Notes: generated by a model not told the origin, from the letters alone. 64,000 nt of DNA from Siphonobacter curvatus (GCF_002943425.1 NZ_PTRA01000001.1:2666001-2730000); one strand, 5' to 3'. Positions 18,156 through 26,705 are shown, counted from the first letter of the stretch. A program made the numbers and translations.

Positions 18156-19514
18156 ATGAATACCAACAAGGCCTCTTATAAAATCTCCTACGACAAAACA
18201 GACGATCCAAAGCTGGTTTCAGTAAAGCTCCGGGTATCCTACCAGAGGGATCGTCGCCGCTATGCCTTACCGCTAAAAACCCCGCTCATTATTTCTGACT
18301 CTGACTTTGAGAAGCTAGTCAAGTACCACGAATCTGAAAACCGTAGAACGTCAGAAGAGATAAAGAATACCTACCAACTCATCAAGCCTTTCTTGGATAA
18401 AGCCCAGCGGATTATTGATGAGATTGAGGAATTCTCTTTCACTGAGTTTAAGCACTTATTCTATTCGGAGAAAAAAGAAGAGGCGCCGGCGGCAGGGGTG
18501 ATTGACGCTCTGGTTCGGTCGGCTGCCCTTCTCGATAAGAACGACCAGGTAGGAAATGCAGACCTTAGAAGGAATACAGCTACGTCAATTGATCGCTTCA
18601 TGGCCAGCCTGACCAAGGAGCAATTGAAGATGCTATATAAAAAGGATGTGAAAGAGGGAGCTTTGCCCCTCTTAGAGTTCAAGCATATCACGCCCCTATT
18701 CCTTGAAATGTACGAGGCCTGGATGCTCCGATTCGGTAAGGCCCCTAAAAAGAAAGGGGAGAAACCGCAACCAGCCTCGATATCCACCGTTGGCATTTAC
18801 GTACGCCAGCTCCGGACGATGTTCAACGAAGCCGTACAGGCTAAATTAATCTCTATCGATCTTTATCCGTTCGGTAAGAAAGGCTATACAGTGCCGGCGG
18901 CCGTGAACGTTAAAAAAGCTTTGAGCAAAGAGGACGTTCTAAAAATTGTCAACTACCGGTGTGAGGACAACGAAGACTTCCAGCAGCGAAGCCGGGATCT
19001 ATGGGTACTCTCCTATTTAAGTAATGGAATGAACCTGGCTGATATTTGCACCTTACGTTGCCGGGATGTCGATGTAGATCGAGCTACGATTCAATTTATA
19101 CGTAGGAAAACAGCCCGAAATAAAAAGGGCAATCAGCAGAAGATTGTGGCCAATCTCTTTTCGGAAAGCTTAGAAATCATAAATCGTTGGGGCAATCCGA
19201 AAGGAGCCCCGGATAGCTACGTATTTCCGTTTCTGGATGGAGGTATGACTGAACGCCGGAGGAAGGATGTAATCAAGCAGGTGATCAAAGTAACCAACAA
19301 GCACGTCGGAATCATTGCTAAGTCCCTGGGGATTGCTGACAAGGTTAGAACCTACGAGGCCCGCCACTCCTTCGCTACCATCCTACTCAAGTCTGGTGCC
19401 AACCTAGTCTTTATCAAGGACAGTCTGGGACACTCAAACCTCAAGACCACCCAATCCTATTTCGGAAGCTTTGAGAATGATGAGGCCAAGGAGTTTTTGA
19501 AATCGTTGTTATAA
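18156..19514 (+). CDS. Tyrosine recombinase (prophage integrase)
   Basis: 452 residues and intact. N-terminal arm-binding domain (VSVKLRVSYQRDRRRYALPL), SAM-like core-binding domain (FKHITPLFLEMYEAWMLRFG, then ASISTVGIYVRQLRTMFNEA), and C-terminal catalytic domain with YEARHSFATILL and LGHSNLKTTQSYF (Tyr nucleophile). At the first catalytic position the sequence is SNGMNLADI, i.e. Asn where classical integrases have Arg; the broken homologue at 6815 has the same change, so it is a subfamily trait. Located beside the tRNA-Arg repeat, it should integrate and excise the prophage. Confidence 0.95.
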   Translation: MNTNKASYKISYDKTDDPKLVSVKLRVSYQRDRRRYALPLKTPLIISDSDFEKLVKYHESENRRTSEEIKNTYQLIKPFLDKAQRIIDEIEEFSFTEFKHLFYSEKKEEAPAAGVIDALVRSAALLDKNDQVGNADLRRNTATSIDRFMASLTKEQLKMLYKKDVKEGALPLLEFKHITPLFLEMYEAWMLRFGKAPKKKGEKPQPASISTVGIYVRQLRTMFNEAVQAKLISIDLYPFGKKGYTVPAAVNVKKALSKEDVLKIVNYRCEDNEDFQQRSRDLWVLSYLSNGMNLADICTLRCRDVDVDRATIQFIRRKTARNKKGNQQKIVANLFSESLEIINRWGNPKGAPDSYVFPFLDGGMTERRRKDVIKQVIKVTNKHVGIIAKSLGIADKVRTYEARHSFATILLKSGANLVFIKDSLGHSNLKTTQSYFGSFENDEAKEFLKSLL

Positions 19515-19667
19515 AAGAAAAGCCACTCCCTTTGAACGGAAAAGGCCTTTTTAACCGTTATTTCATTTTTAACGGAATAATGATATCAACAAAAATACAA
19601 TATATAAGGGCCTAGAAAGGTTATTTCTGTTAAATTCGTATAAAAATAGTAATGAGCATTATACTAA

Positions 19668-19907
19668 ATGCTAAGTAAAAATATCCACATATCGTTTCGA
19701 GAACCTGTACCAAGTTCATCACTTGATACATTCAAAGAGATATTGTCATTAAGCAATTTAGAAATAAAAGGAGACATTAGCTCCCATAAAATTGAAGGAA
19801 TTATATATTCTTACGGAATGTTTAATTTGTTTAAAGCACCATTAGTTAAAGCTTTAGAATTAAGCCATTTAAAAAAGTATGTTAAGGAGATTATGATACT
19901 TCAATAG
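19668..19907 (+). CDS. Small hypothetical protein
   Basis: 79 residues, MLSKNIHISFREPVPSSSLD, no membrane segment or known motif. AT-rich like the cassette that follows. Its 3' end overlaps the convergent DGQHR gene by 17 bp. No clear ribosome binding site; it may be a remnant or a small accessory protein of the cassette. Confidence 0.4.
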   Translation: MLSKNIHISFREPVPSSSLDTFKEILSLSNLEIKGDISSHKIEGIIYSYGMFNLFKAPLVKALELSHLKKYVKEIMILQ

Positions 19908-21672
19908 CCTCCTCCTTATTGTTTTCGCCCCAAGCTTGTTTAACTATTTCGTCGGCTAAAGCATTCCAGTGACTCGAGGTATAATCTTTAAAGTTAACAT
20001 CTAAAACTTTAAATTTATCTTTATAATAATCGAAATCCTGAGGGCCATCAGTAAGGTTTAAACTAATCTTAAATGCCCTTAAAAAGCCTACAATAGCAGT
20101 TGAAGATAATATACCCCCTTTTTTATTTTTAATAAACCATTGATCTTTATATATAGCCCTAACAGCACAAAAATAAATTTGAATTTTATCAGTGCAATAC
20201 CTGACATAATCTTGAAGCTTACCTCCGTCTTTAGGGGGGATATTTCCTTCTTTTATATAATAAGTATATAATTGAACGTCATCTGGCTCTAATTCAATTA
20301 TATTTTGTAGCCCATACTGCAATATACTAGGTATTTTTATTCCTCCTTTCTCTAAAGATGAAATCGAAAATAACCCTAAGAAAGGGTTAACTTTATTAAG
20401 AGAGAGTATAACGTTATTAGCTATACCAATAGATGAAGAAGGGTCATTCAACGATTTTATAAAGTGCAATAAAGCTGGACTAACTTTCTTCTGGGTGCTA
20501 TTTATTTGCAAAAATATCTCACTTTCTAGTTTCCTCTTCTGGTCGTCATTAAAAAGTTTTTTATCAAAAAATAAGCCAGTAACAAAGAGATGCCTCTTAT
20601 TCCTTAGTTTGAAAATTTCAGCCTCTAGTGTATCAGTACCTTCATAATGAGAAAAAATTCTATGCTGTCCATCAATAATACCAATAGAATTTAATTTATA
20701 TGGGATAGTCATCACTACATTAGAAAATTTCTGTGTCTTAAACACATCAAAATTAACATCTTGATTTGTTTTAATATCTTTAATAGAAAATGTAGTGTCG
20801 AACGGCAAACTTACTATTATATTATCAATAAAAGTTCTTTTTTTATTAGCTAAAAAGCTCCTTATTTCGTCTATTCTTTTCTTTTCAATCAATCTTTGAT
20901 ATAAGCCTATTGTATTATCCCAACTGTCTTTTCTCAAAACATAAGAACACTCCAGTAAGTCACTTGCTTTCATAATAAAAGTAAGAACTTGTACACCTTC
21001 AGGAAAACCTGAGGCAGATTCAGGCAATACGACTGTTGTTTCAATTTTTTTCAGATCTTCTGAAGCTTCCGGGCTCTTCAAATCTGATAATTCTAAACCT
21101 AAAAACTTAAAAAGTTCAAATCTTGATGTAAGTTTAATGCTACTAGATATACTCGAAAAATAATTCAAGATAGGTTTATCAATAAAAATCAAATCACTAA
21201 ATGCCTTCCTAGTCTGATCATCAATTAAATCATCACATATATAAATGTAATAGAATTTATATCTTCCAAGTCCGTATTCATCATATACAGATAGCTCTGT
21301 TTCATAATCGGTTCTTAACCACTTTAGAAACTCAGGCAGCTCCTCTCTAATTTTCTGAAAGTAGATATATTTTTTTCTAATATGTTCTTTATCATCCGGC
21401 GAAATAGTTTCTTCAACCATTAAAACAATATTTTCATATACGAAAATATTATCTAATTCGCCCATTTGTTCAGCAAATATTTTATGGATACCATCGGTTT
21501 TCAAAAATTGAAAGCCCATGTTATTCATAAATATATTTAGAACATTGTTGTGTAAAACTTTTTTTCTCCTTTTAAGGGCAGCTTCTTTTTTGGCGGCTCT
21601 TATTTGCTCTGGAGTTTTAACAACTTTTTTCTTTTTTTTCTTCTTTTTAGGTGCAGGTGAAATCTTTGTCAT
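19891..21672 (-). CDS. DGQHR-domain protein (DndB-like)
   Basis: 593 residues. Begins with a very basic segment (a run of eight Lys), then a conserved body. The signature IIDGQHRIFSHYEGTDTLEA is near residue 333, followed by LESEIFLQINSTQKKVSP, typical of DGQHR/DndB proteins. This ParB/sulfiredoxin-like family includes DndB, a regulator in DNA phosphorothioation islands, and members found next to restriction genes. Here no other dnd gene is seen. It is last of a minus-strand run, 12 bp after the methyltransferase, so the two are surely co-transcribed and probably work together in modification or restriction control. Confidence 0.88.
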   Translation of the reverse strand: MTKISPAPKKKKKKKKVVKTPEQIRAAKKEAALKRRKKVLHNNVLNIFMNNMGFQFLKTDGIHKIFAEQMGELDNIFVYENIVLMVEETISPDDKEHIRKKYIYFQKIREELPEFLKWLRTDYETELSVYDEYGLGRYKFYYIYICDDLIDDQTRKAFSDLIFIDKPILNYFSSISSSIKLTSRFELFKFLGLELSDLKSPEASEDLKKIETTVVLPESASGFPEGVQVLTFIMKASDLLECSYVLRKDSWDNTIGLYQRLIEKKRIDEIRSFLANKKRTFIDNIIVSLPFDTTFSIKDIKTNQDVNFDVFKTQKFSNVVMTIPYKLNSIGIIDGQHRIFSHYEGTDTLEAEIFKLRNKRHLFVTGLFFDKKLFNDDQKRKLESEIFLQINSTQKKVSPALLHFIKSLNDPSSSIGIANNVILSLNKVNPFLGLFSISSLEKGGIKIPSILQYGLQNIIELEPDDVQLYTYYIKEGNIPPKDGGKLQDYVRYCTDKIQIYFCAVRAIYKDQWFIKNKKGGILSSTAIVGFLRAFKISLNLTDGPQDFDYYKDKFKVLDVNFKDYTSSHWNALADEIVKQAWGENNKEEAIEVS

Positions 21673-21684
21673 TAAATTAAATTT

Positions 21685-22596
21685 TTAATTCCATGATTGA
21701 GGTTTTTGAGCAACTTTATCATTAGGAGAAGGCACATGTACTGGCCTATCTATCGATCTAGTTTTAAGATTTCCATCTTTAAATCTTTGTATACGTTCAG
21801 TTGCAATTCTACAATAATCTTCTTCTTTTTCAACTCCTACTGAATTTCTTCCATTCTTCAAAGAACCAATTATAGTTGAGCCTACCCCTGCATAGGGGTC
21901 TAAAACCCAACTACCTTTCTCCGTTAAAGCCAAAACACATCTTTCAACAAGTTCAACTGGAAACTGGCAAGGATGATTGGTTTTTTCTATATGATTTGCT
22001 TTCACATTAGGAATATCCCATAATTCGTTTTCCCAATCCTGTACAACTACTTTCCAAATATCTGAAGGATTTTTTCCTAGAGGATTTCCCGAAGGTTGTC
22101 CCTTTTTATCTCCTTTGTAATTTAATTTGCCAGGATATTTGGAAGGAACCCGTACATCATCCAAGTTAAAAATAAAATTATCGGTCTTCGAAAACCATAA
22201 AATGGTTTCATAGCGACCAGAGAAACGTCTCTTAGCCTGAAGCCCATGGCCAAAATACCATATTATCCTATTACGGAGCTGAAGTCCGTACTTTTTAAAA
22301 ATTTGATAGTAGTATATATCTAACGGGAAGACTTCACCTTTTTCAATATAATTTCCTACCTGCCAGCATATACTGCCTTGATCTGAAACTACTCTTACTA
22401 ACTCCTTGATAATTTCCTCTTGTGTAGATAAATAGTTCTCAATAGACTGTTTAACTTCATACTCCTTACCGACATTATATGGAGGAGAAGTTACAATCAG
22501 ATCAAACTTACCATCTTCATATGTCTTTAATGTACTTAATGCATCACCACAGACAATCTTCGCTTCCAAGGATGGGTCAACCAAATCAAATAACAT
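21685..22596 (-). CDS. Site-specific DNA methyltransferase, beta class (probably N4-cytosine)
   Basis: 303 residues. Motif IV VTSPPYNVG (residues about 34-42) precedes motif I DPYAGVGSTIIGS (about 232), the permuted order of the beta class. SPPY rather than DPPY favours N4-cytosine methylation, though N6-adenine is possible. The middle part (FSGRYETILWFSKT to the KNPSDIW region) carries the usual conserved RRF/ETILWFSK segment and the target recognition region. It lies 94 bp after an HNH nuclease and 12 bp before the DGQHR gene, so it is the modification half of a restriction-modification-like cassette. Confidence 0.93.
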   Translation of the reverse strand: MLFDLVDPSLEAKIVCGDALSTLKTYEDGKFDLIVTSPPYNVGKEYEVKQSIENYLSTQEEIIKELVRVVSDQGSICWQVGNYIEKGEVFPLDIYYYQIFKKYGLQLRNRIIWYFGHGLQAKRRFSGRYETILWFSKTDNFIFNLDDVRVPSKYPGKLNYKGDKKGQPSGNPLGKNPSDIWKVVVQDWENELWDIPNVKANHIEKTNHPCQFPVELVERCVLALTEKGSWVLDPYAGVGSTIIGSLKNGRNSVGVEKEEDYCRIATERIQRFKDGNLKTRSIDRPVHVPSPNDKVAQKPQSWN

Positions 22597-22690
22597 AATT
22601 TAACCTTTCAAATTTTACTTATATACAAAGTAAACTATATTAACAGAAAAAGTATTCACAATTTGTAAAAAATAGTAACCTCCTACTAGG

Positions 22691-23503
22691 CTAACATTTA
22701 CTAAGTATTTTTACCCTATCCATAAATATGTTATCGCGATGATATTTTAAGTATTCTTTGGGGATCTCGTTACCACATAAACTAATTTTCTTACCATTGA
22801 TAGCCAGTAATATTTCATGTAAAGAGGGACTCAACTCAGCCGTAAATTTTATTGTAGTAATCTCTAGGTCACTATTTATAGTAAAATACCCTCTATCAAA
22901 CAGCTTATCGTATAAAATTGAAAGGCATAAGCCATTTAACGGATCTAATCTAGTGGATTTATTATGAGACCAAGGTATAATATGGCTAGCTACTAATAAA
23001 TCTTTCTCCGTTATGTTAGTTATGCAGCAAGCATTATTGAACCTTTTTAGTACTTTTTCCCTGAAAACGTTTTGTTTAATTCGAATATTAATTTCCTGTC
23101 TATAATTTTCTATATAATAATCACTAGAATAGTTGTCTTCAAGTATGTCTGGCTCTAAATAAATTTTAGACATGAAATAGTCTTTAATATCTATATCGGT
23201 ACTACAATTATTTATCTTAAGAATATGATTTTTTATGGTAGCAACCCATCTTTTAATATTACCTTTATCTTTAGAAAGATTCTTCTCAATAAAAAATTCT
23301 TTGACTTCTCCAAATGGAATTATATAATACCCTTCATTTGAATCTTCTCCAGCATAAATAATTAAATTAAAACCTTCTCCATAAGTATCAATATATTTAC
23401 TCATTTTTTTACTAAAAAACGAAACCCAATAATTATTACTCTTTTTTGAAGTTCTCACATAATTCGAAGTCCTTAGTTCTTCTAAGTTCATAACACTAGA
23501 CAA
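22691..23503 (-). CDS. HNH endonuclease (restriction-type)
   Basis: 270 residues. The C-terminal half has CCITNITEKDLLVASHIIPW (His of the HNH site near residue 174) and LDPLNGLCLSILYDKLFD (the Asn and the final alpha-helix). At the place where many family members have a His before the FD.G motif, this one has Tyr (ILYDKLFD). The N-terminal 130 residues may recognise DNA. With the adjacent methyltransferase it forms a probable type II restriction-modification pair. It starts 3 bp after the HEPN-motif gene's stop. Confidence 0.85.
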   Translation of the reverse strand: MSSVMNLEELRTSNYVRTSKKSNNYWVSFFSKKMSKYIDTYGEGFNLIIYAGEDSNEGYYIIPFGEVKEFFIEKNLSKDKGNIKRWVATIKNHILKINNCSTDIDIKDYFMSKIYLEPDILEDNYSSDYYIENYRQEINIRIKQNVFREKVLKRFNNACCITNITEKDLLVASHIIPWSHNKSTRLDPLNGLCLSILYDKLFDRGYFTINSDLEITTIKFTAELSPSLHEILLAINGKKISLCGNEIPKEYLKYHRDNIFMDRVKILSKC

Positions 23504-23506
23504 TTA

Positions 23507-24142
23507 TTACAAATCAGATATATTTTTCGGAAAACTATTGCTGAGAATTCTTACAAATTCAAGTAGTTTCTCATAAATGTATTTAGGATATTCTATGCTT
23601 TTTATATGAACAAGTATGTATGTTTCTTCTGTATAAAACAATAATCCCAAATTATCATAAGTATCTTTATTATCTAAAATATACATTGGCACATCATATA
23701 ACTTAGAATTAGTGTGACAGATAGCATTCCGAATCAGTCTGTTTGAATTCATTATGTTTTCTAATTCTACTATATCTTTATGCTTAATGAATTTATAATT
23801 TTTTAGAAAACCCAAATAATTACTAATCTTTAAATTACCATTTCTCTTGAGTTCCCTTTTCGAATATAATTCCAAGCTTTCACATAATTGTAGCAATGAT
23901 GACTCAAATAATGAGTATAGTGCAATAATTAAAGATTTATAATGGAATTGTTGAAGGTCAACTATGTCATAATACTCAAACTGCCAACCTCCATCATAAT
24001 TTTTTTTCTCTAATTCACTTTTTTTCAGCTCTATATCATTCTCAACTATTCCTATTAATGTTTCAACGGCATAAAACTCTCTTTCTATCAATGTCAATTG
24101 ATAAGTCAATATATTGTTGTTTGTAAAATCAGAATAAAACAT
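23507..24142 (-). CDS. HEPN-motif protein, candidate RNase
   Basis: 211 mostly helical residues, AT-rich gene. Near residues 133-138 is RNAICH in the context NSNRLIRNAICHTNSK, the R-(N/H)-x3-H signature of HEPN domains, preceded by helices (SLIIALYSLFESSLLQLCES) similar to MAE_28990/Cthe_2314-like HEPN proteins. HEPN proteins often act as toxin RNases in abortive infection. It stands first in the tight run HEPN, HNH, methyltransferase, DGQHR, so it may be the effector or a fourth part of the system. Family assigned by motif only. Confidence 0.6.
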   Translation of the reverse strand: MFYSDFTNNNILTYQLTLIEREFYAVETLIGIVENDIELKKSELEKKNYDGGWQFEYYDIVDLQQFHYKSLIIALYSLFESSLLQLCESLELYSKRELKRNGNLKISNYLGFLKNYKFIKHKDIVELENIMNSNRLIRNAICHTNSKLYDVPMYILDNKDTYDNLGLLFYTEETYILVHIKSIEYPKYIYEKLLEFVRILSNSFPKNISDL

Positions 24143-24161
24143 TATTATCTAAATTTTAAAA

Positions 24162-25049
24162 TCATTTTTTTTCAAAAGAAATATATAAACTTACAAACTT
24201 TCCACTTTTCCTCTGAAACTCCTTTTGATCAAGTACCATCTTTATTCCATTTTTTTCCCAAGATTGCGGCACTTTAATAATATTACCCTCTCTCAAAATA
24301 TTATTATTACCAAGTTTTTTAAGTAAATCGCTTGACAAATAATCTATCCTGTAATTGTCCATAGCGAATATTTCGTAGATTCTATTAAGTTTCTTATCAA
24401 TGAATTCGTAACATGAAACTGGAGGTCTGAATTGAGTTATAAAATAAGCAGAGTTAATAAAACAATGAGTAGGGGAAAATTCTTCCCAAAAAGCTAAAGC
24501 GTTATCATTTCCAACTATAGCCATAATATTTGTTTTAACCTCATCCTTAGACATTCCAAAATTTACTCTACCAAAGTCAAATGTCTTGATAGCCTTGGTA
24601 AGGTTAATATTTGTAGACTTTGTTATGCTTTGGCCAGACTTTACAAATCTTACAGTTCTATCAATTTTACGCATCCCTAGTGTTGATGAGGGTTCGAACA
24701 TAAGGGCGGAAGTGACTTTCCATTTTTGAAGAGTAGCTTCCCACTTCTTTGAATAGCTAAAAATGATGGGGGTCAAGCCATTTGTATTCCAAGTGACCTG
24801 GGCACTATCCCCTTCGGTTACGAGAACATGGATGGGTAAGGTGTATGATCTTACATTGACTGAGGTGTCTAGCTTCGTATAATAGGTCTCAAAGGGAAAC
24901 TGGTATTCTGGCTCAACGATAGATACATTATCTATATAGCTTATGCCCTCGCTATCTATAATGTTAGGAGTGGTATTTATTTCGTTATCCTCCTTTTTGC
25001 ATGAGGCTATAGATAAACCAATAAGCAAAATTGGTAAAAGGTGTTTCAT
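24162..25049 (-). CDS. Lipoprotein of unknown function
   Basis: 295 residues from ATG 25049; the upstream in-frame ATG lacks a signal. MKHLLPILLIGLSIASCKKE is a lipoprotein signal with lipobox IASC and a Lys-rich start of the mature part. The rest is beta-rich with no recognised domain. The same-strand spacing to the HEPN gene is 20 bp, so it could be the first gene of the cassette transcript, although lipoproteins are not usual partners of restriction systems. Alternatively a lysogenic conversion gene. Confidence 0.75.
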   Translation of the reverse strand: MKHLLPILLIGLSIASCKKEDNEINTTPNIIDSEGISYIDNVSIVEPEYQFPFETYYTKLDTSVNVRSYTLPIHVLVTEGDSAQVTWNTNGLTPIIFSYSKKWEATLQKWKVTSALMFEPSSTLGMRKIDRTVRFVKSGQSITKSTNINLTKAIKTFDFGRVNFGMSKDEVKTNIMAIVGNDNALAFWEEFSPTHCFINSAYFITQFRPPVSCYEFIDKKLNRIYEIFAMDNYRIDYLSSDLLKKLGNNNILREGNIIKVPQSWEKNGIKMVLDQKEFQRKSGKFVSLYISFEKK

Positions 25050-25282
25050 AAGTAAAATAAGGTTACTTGAGAATACCGCTGACAATATAATTAATTCAAT
25101 GTTATATTGACTTATTTAATTAATGTTGGTACATACTATATATTAATTCTTATACGTATATACTGATATTGGCCAAATTTTATAGATTTTAACTACTTTT
25201 TTTACACATTATCTCTTGATATGAAACGGTAATATGTGTACGTTTACATGAATCATTTACTTAACTATACACCTTTTAAGCT

Positions 25283-25477
25283 ATGTGTACCGTCACTGAG
25301 TCGCCTGCACTGTCCAAACTAAAAGAAATTCAACCTACCTCTGAATTGGCAGACGAGCTAGATACCATCCTCTCTTATGCCGTTGGTAGTAAACAGTTCA
25401 AAAAGCTAAAAGGACCTGAACGCACAAATATTACTTTGAAAGCACAGGCCATTTCTCGATATCTAAGAAGTATATAG
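25283..25477 (+). CDS. Small hypothetical protein
   Basis: 64 residues, MCTVTESPALSKLKEIQPTS, hydrophilic, helical, no known family. It sits between the cargo block and the repressor, on the opposite strand to both, with a terminator hairpin just after it. Could be a small regulatory or moron protein. Confidence 0.5.
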   Translation: MCTVTESPALSKLKEIQPTSELADELDTILSYAVGSKQFKKLKGPERTNITLKAQAISRYLRSI

Positions 25478-25499
25478 TTCTGCTCTTCAAATGCTTTAT

Positions 25500-25517
25500 C
25501 CCACCCCGCCAGGTGGG
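25500..25517. terminator. Hairpin between convergent genes
   Basis: CCCACC-CCGCCA-GGTGGG, a 6-bp GC-rich stem between the end of the 64-residue gene (25477) and the end of the repressor gene (25523). There is only a short T stretch, so terminator strength is uncertain. Confidence 0.5.
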
Positions 25518-25522
25518 TTGCT

Positions 25523-25858
25523 CTATTTAGATAGCTTTTCTAATAATGACTGGAGAAACTGCTTGTCTTTTTCACAGCTTTCCAAGCTTCTAGTCAAAAC
25601 TTCAATAGTTTGATCTCTTTCATCGGAAGTAGATATAGCATGATATGAGATTGGGTTTTCTTCAGTATATCCATATAGCCAATCCAAGCTTACACCGAAT
25701 TGTTCTTTTATTAGTCTAGCAGTCTTTATAGATAATGCTTGAGTACCATTCTCAATATTAGATATATTGACACGATTCAACCCAATACGGTTGGCAAATT
25801 CTTCTTGTGTTAAGTTACCTCTTACCTGTATAAGTCTTTGTGATTCAATAGGCTTCAT
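25523..25858 (-). CDS. CI-like phage repressor, XRE-family helix-turn-helix
   Basis: 111 residues. The N-terminal 60 residues are an XRE helix-turn-helix (LTQEEFANRIGLNRVNISNI then GTQALSIKTARLIKEQFGVS, DWLYGYTEEN). The remainder is a short coiled coil (TRSLESCEKDKQFLQSLLEK), probably for dimerisation; there is no LexA-type peptidase domain. It is transcribed away from the early operon, and the intergenic region carries inverted TGTAATACT repeats over an early promoter. This is the expected arrangement of a lysogeny repressor. Confidence 0.85.
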   Translation of the reverse strand: MKPIESQRLIQVRGNLTQEEFANRIGLNRVNISNIENGTQALSIKTARLIKEQFGVSLDWLYGYTEENPISYHAISTSDERDQTIEVLTRSLESCEKDKQFLQSLLEKLSK

Positions 25859-25890
25859 AACAATGTGAGAAAAATAATTATAAAAAATAT

Positions 25891-25930
25891 TGTAATACTA
25901 TTGTTACATGTAATTAAAGTATTACATTTG
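25891..25930 (+). promoter_or_regulatory. Early promoter with overlapping repressor operators
   Basis: TTG at 25901-25903, 19 bases, then TACATTTG at 25923-25930 fit the Bacteroidetes -33/-7 promoter. The same stretch contains an inverted pair TGTAATACT (25891-25899) and AGTATTACA (25918-25926) with further TGTTACA/TGTAAT elements between and downstream (around 26015-26035). These are likely binding sites for the adjacent repressor. Confidence 0.6.
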
Positions 25931-26117
25931 TACAAGCCAACTAATTATAGGCCCAAACAAAGGTACAATTATGTATCCATTGTCGGCCTGAAAGGTTATC
26001 ACCGTCTTTACATTTTGTTACAAAAATATTACAAACCCTAACCAGCGGCCTAGCCACTTACAGCCATGCGATAGCTACTTAATTGGCCATTAGTCGGGAG
26101 AGACGAAAAGCCTTCTA

Positions 26118-26188
26118 GGATACCAGAGATAAGATGCAACCTAAAGTAGCCTTTTTGCAAACGAGTAATAAGGCTACTCTCGACAAAG
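26118..26188 (+). other. Leader region with tRNA-acceptor-like segment and hairpin
   Basis: GGATAC at 26118-26123 could pair with GTATCC at 26362-26367. Between them a 9-bp hairpin AGTAGCCTT / AAGGCTACT (about 26145-26177) and the tRNA-like 26189-26307 are found. No coding frame is apparent in 25931-26705. Confidence 0.3.
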
Positions 26189-26307
26189 GGCGATCTGGCG
26201 GAATTGGTAACGCACACGACTTAACAGCCGTGGTCTCCTATGACAGATAATTCACTGGGCTTTTAGCAAGGCTAACAGCCATCCGGGTTCGAGTCCCGGG
26301 ATCGCCG
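26189..26307 (+). tRNA. tRNA-like gene, Leu(TAA)-type with oversized variable region
   Basis: The ends pair perfectly as a 7-bp acceptor (GGCGATC / GATCGCC) and the T-arm CCGGG-TTCGAGT-CCCGG is ideal. The D-arm GGCGGAATTGGTAACGC is Leu-like, and the anticodon loop contains CTTAACA (anticodon TAA). Two things are abnormal: the anticodon stem CACGA/GCCGTG pairs only four bases cleanly, and about 50 nt, including a TTAGC-AAG-GCTAA hairpin, stand where a 13-20 nt variable arm is usual. It may be a phage tRNA with an insertion, a degenerate gene, or a structured regulatory RNA. Confidence 0.5.
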
Positions 26308-26343
26308 CGATTTTCAGTGAAGTGTATTGAAACTATGTAAGAC

Positions 26344-26368
26344 CGGAGTTCGAATCTCCGCGTATCCA
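26344..26368 (+). other. Isolated tRNA T-arm and acceptor 3' strand
   Basis: CGGAG-TTCGAAT-CTCCG followed by CGTATCCA is a perfect tRNA 3' end, but no matching 5' half lies within 100 bases upstream. The nearest complement is GGATAC at 26118, on the far side of the tRNA-like gene at 26189. A remnant or a nested/split tRNA. Confidence 0.4.
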
Positions 26369-26591
26369 CAAGGGGTAGCGTAAGTGTAACAGTAAGCTTA
26401 TCCTACGGCCCCGCCAGCAACATATTGGGTACGACAGGCTATTGATTGCGTAGGATGTATTTACATGGAGAGAATCAAAGCCCTAAACGGCAAAACGATT
26501 CAATTTCAGCCCCGTGTTTCTGCTGCAATAGCAGCATAACGTAAGAGGCGACTGGGGTGGGTGAAGTATAGTAGTTCGCCCCTTTAATTAT

Positions 26592-26678
26592 GACCCCTTC
26601 GGCTAGTAAGCAAGCCGTCTTTGGATTAAGGAGACTTACGATCAAAAGCAAACAGAGGTGCAATTCCTCTAAGGGTCG
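26592..26678 (+). tRNA. tRNA-like element, type II, atypical
   Basis: Acceptor GACCCCT / AAGGGTC (six of seven pairs), D-arm GGCT-AGTAAGCA-AGCC, anticodon stem GTCTTT / GGAGAC, a 19-nt variable region and T-arm AGAGG-TGCAATT-CCTCT. The T-loop lacks the usual TTC and the anticodon loop GGATTAA lacks the normal T33, so the decoding specificity cannot be assigned and it may be non-functional. Confidence 0.35.
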
Positions 26679-26705
26679 CTATTGACTAAACCCAAACCTT
26701 TTACC

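Noticed and set aside
19891-24142. Complete Dnd phosphorothioation system
   Set aside because: Only a DGQHR (DndB-like) protein is present; no DndA, DndC, DndD or DndE is found.
26475-26663. 62-codon minus-strand open frame across the tRNA-like region
   Set aside because: Crosses tRNA-like structures, no ribosome binding site, no recognisable protein pattern.
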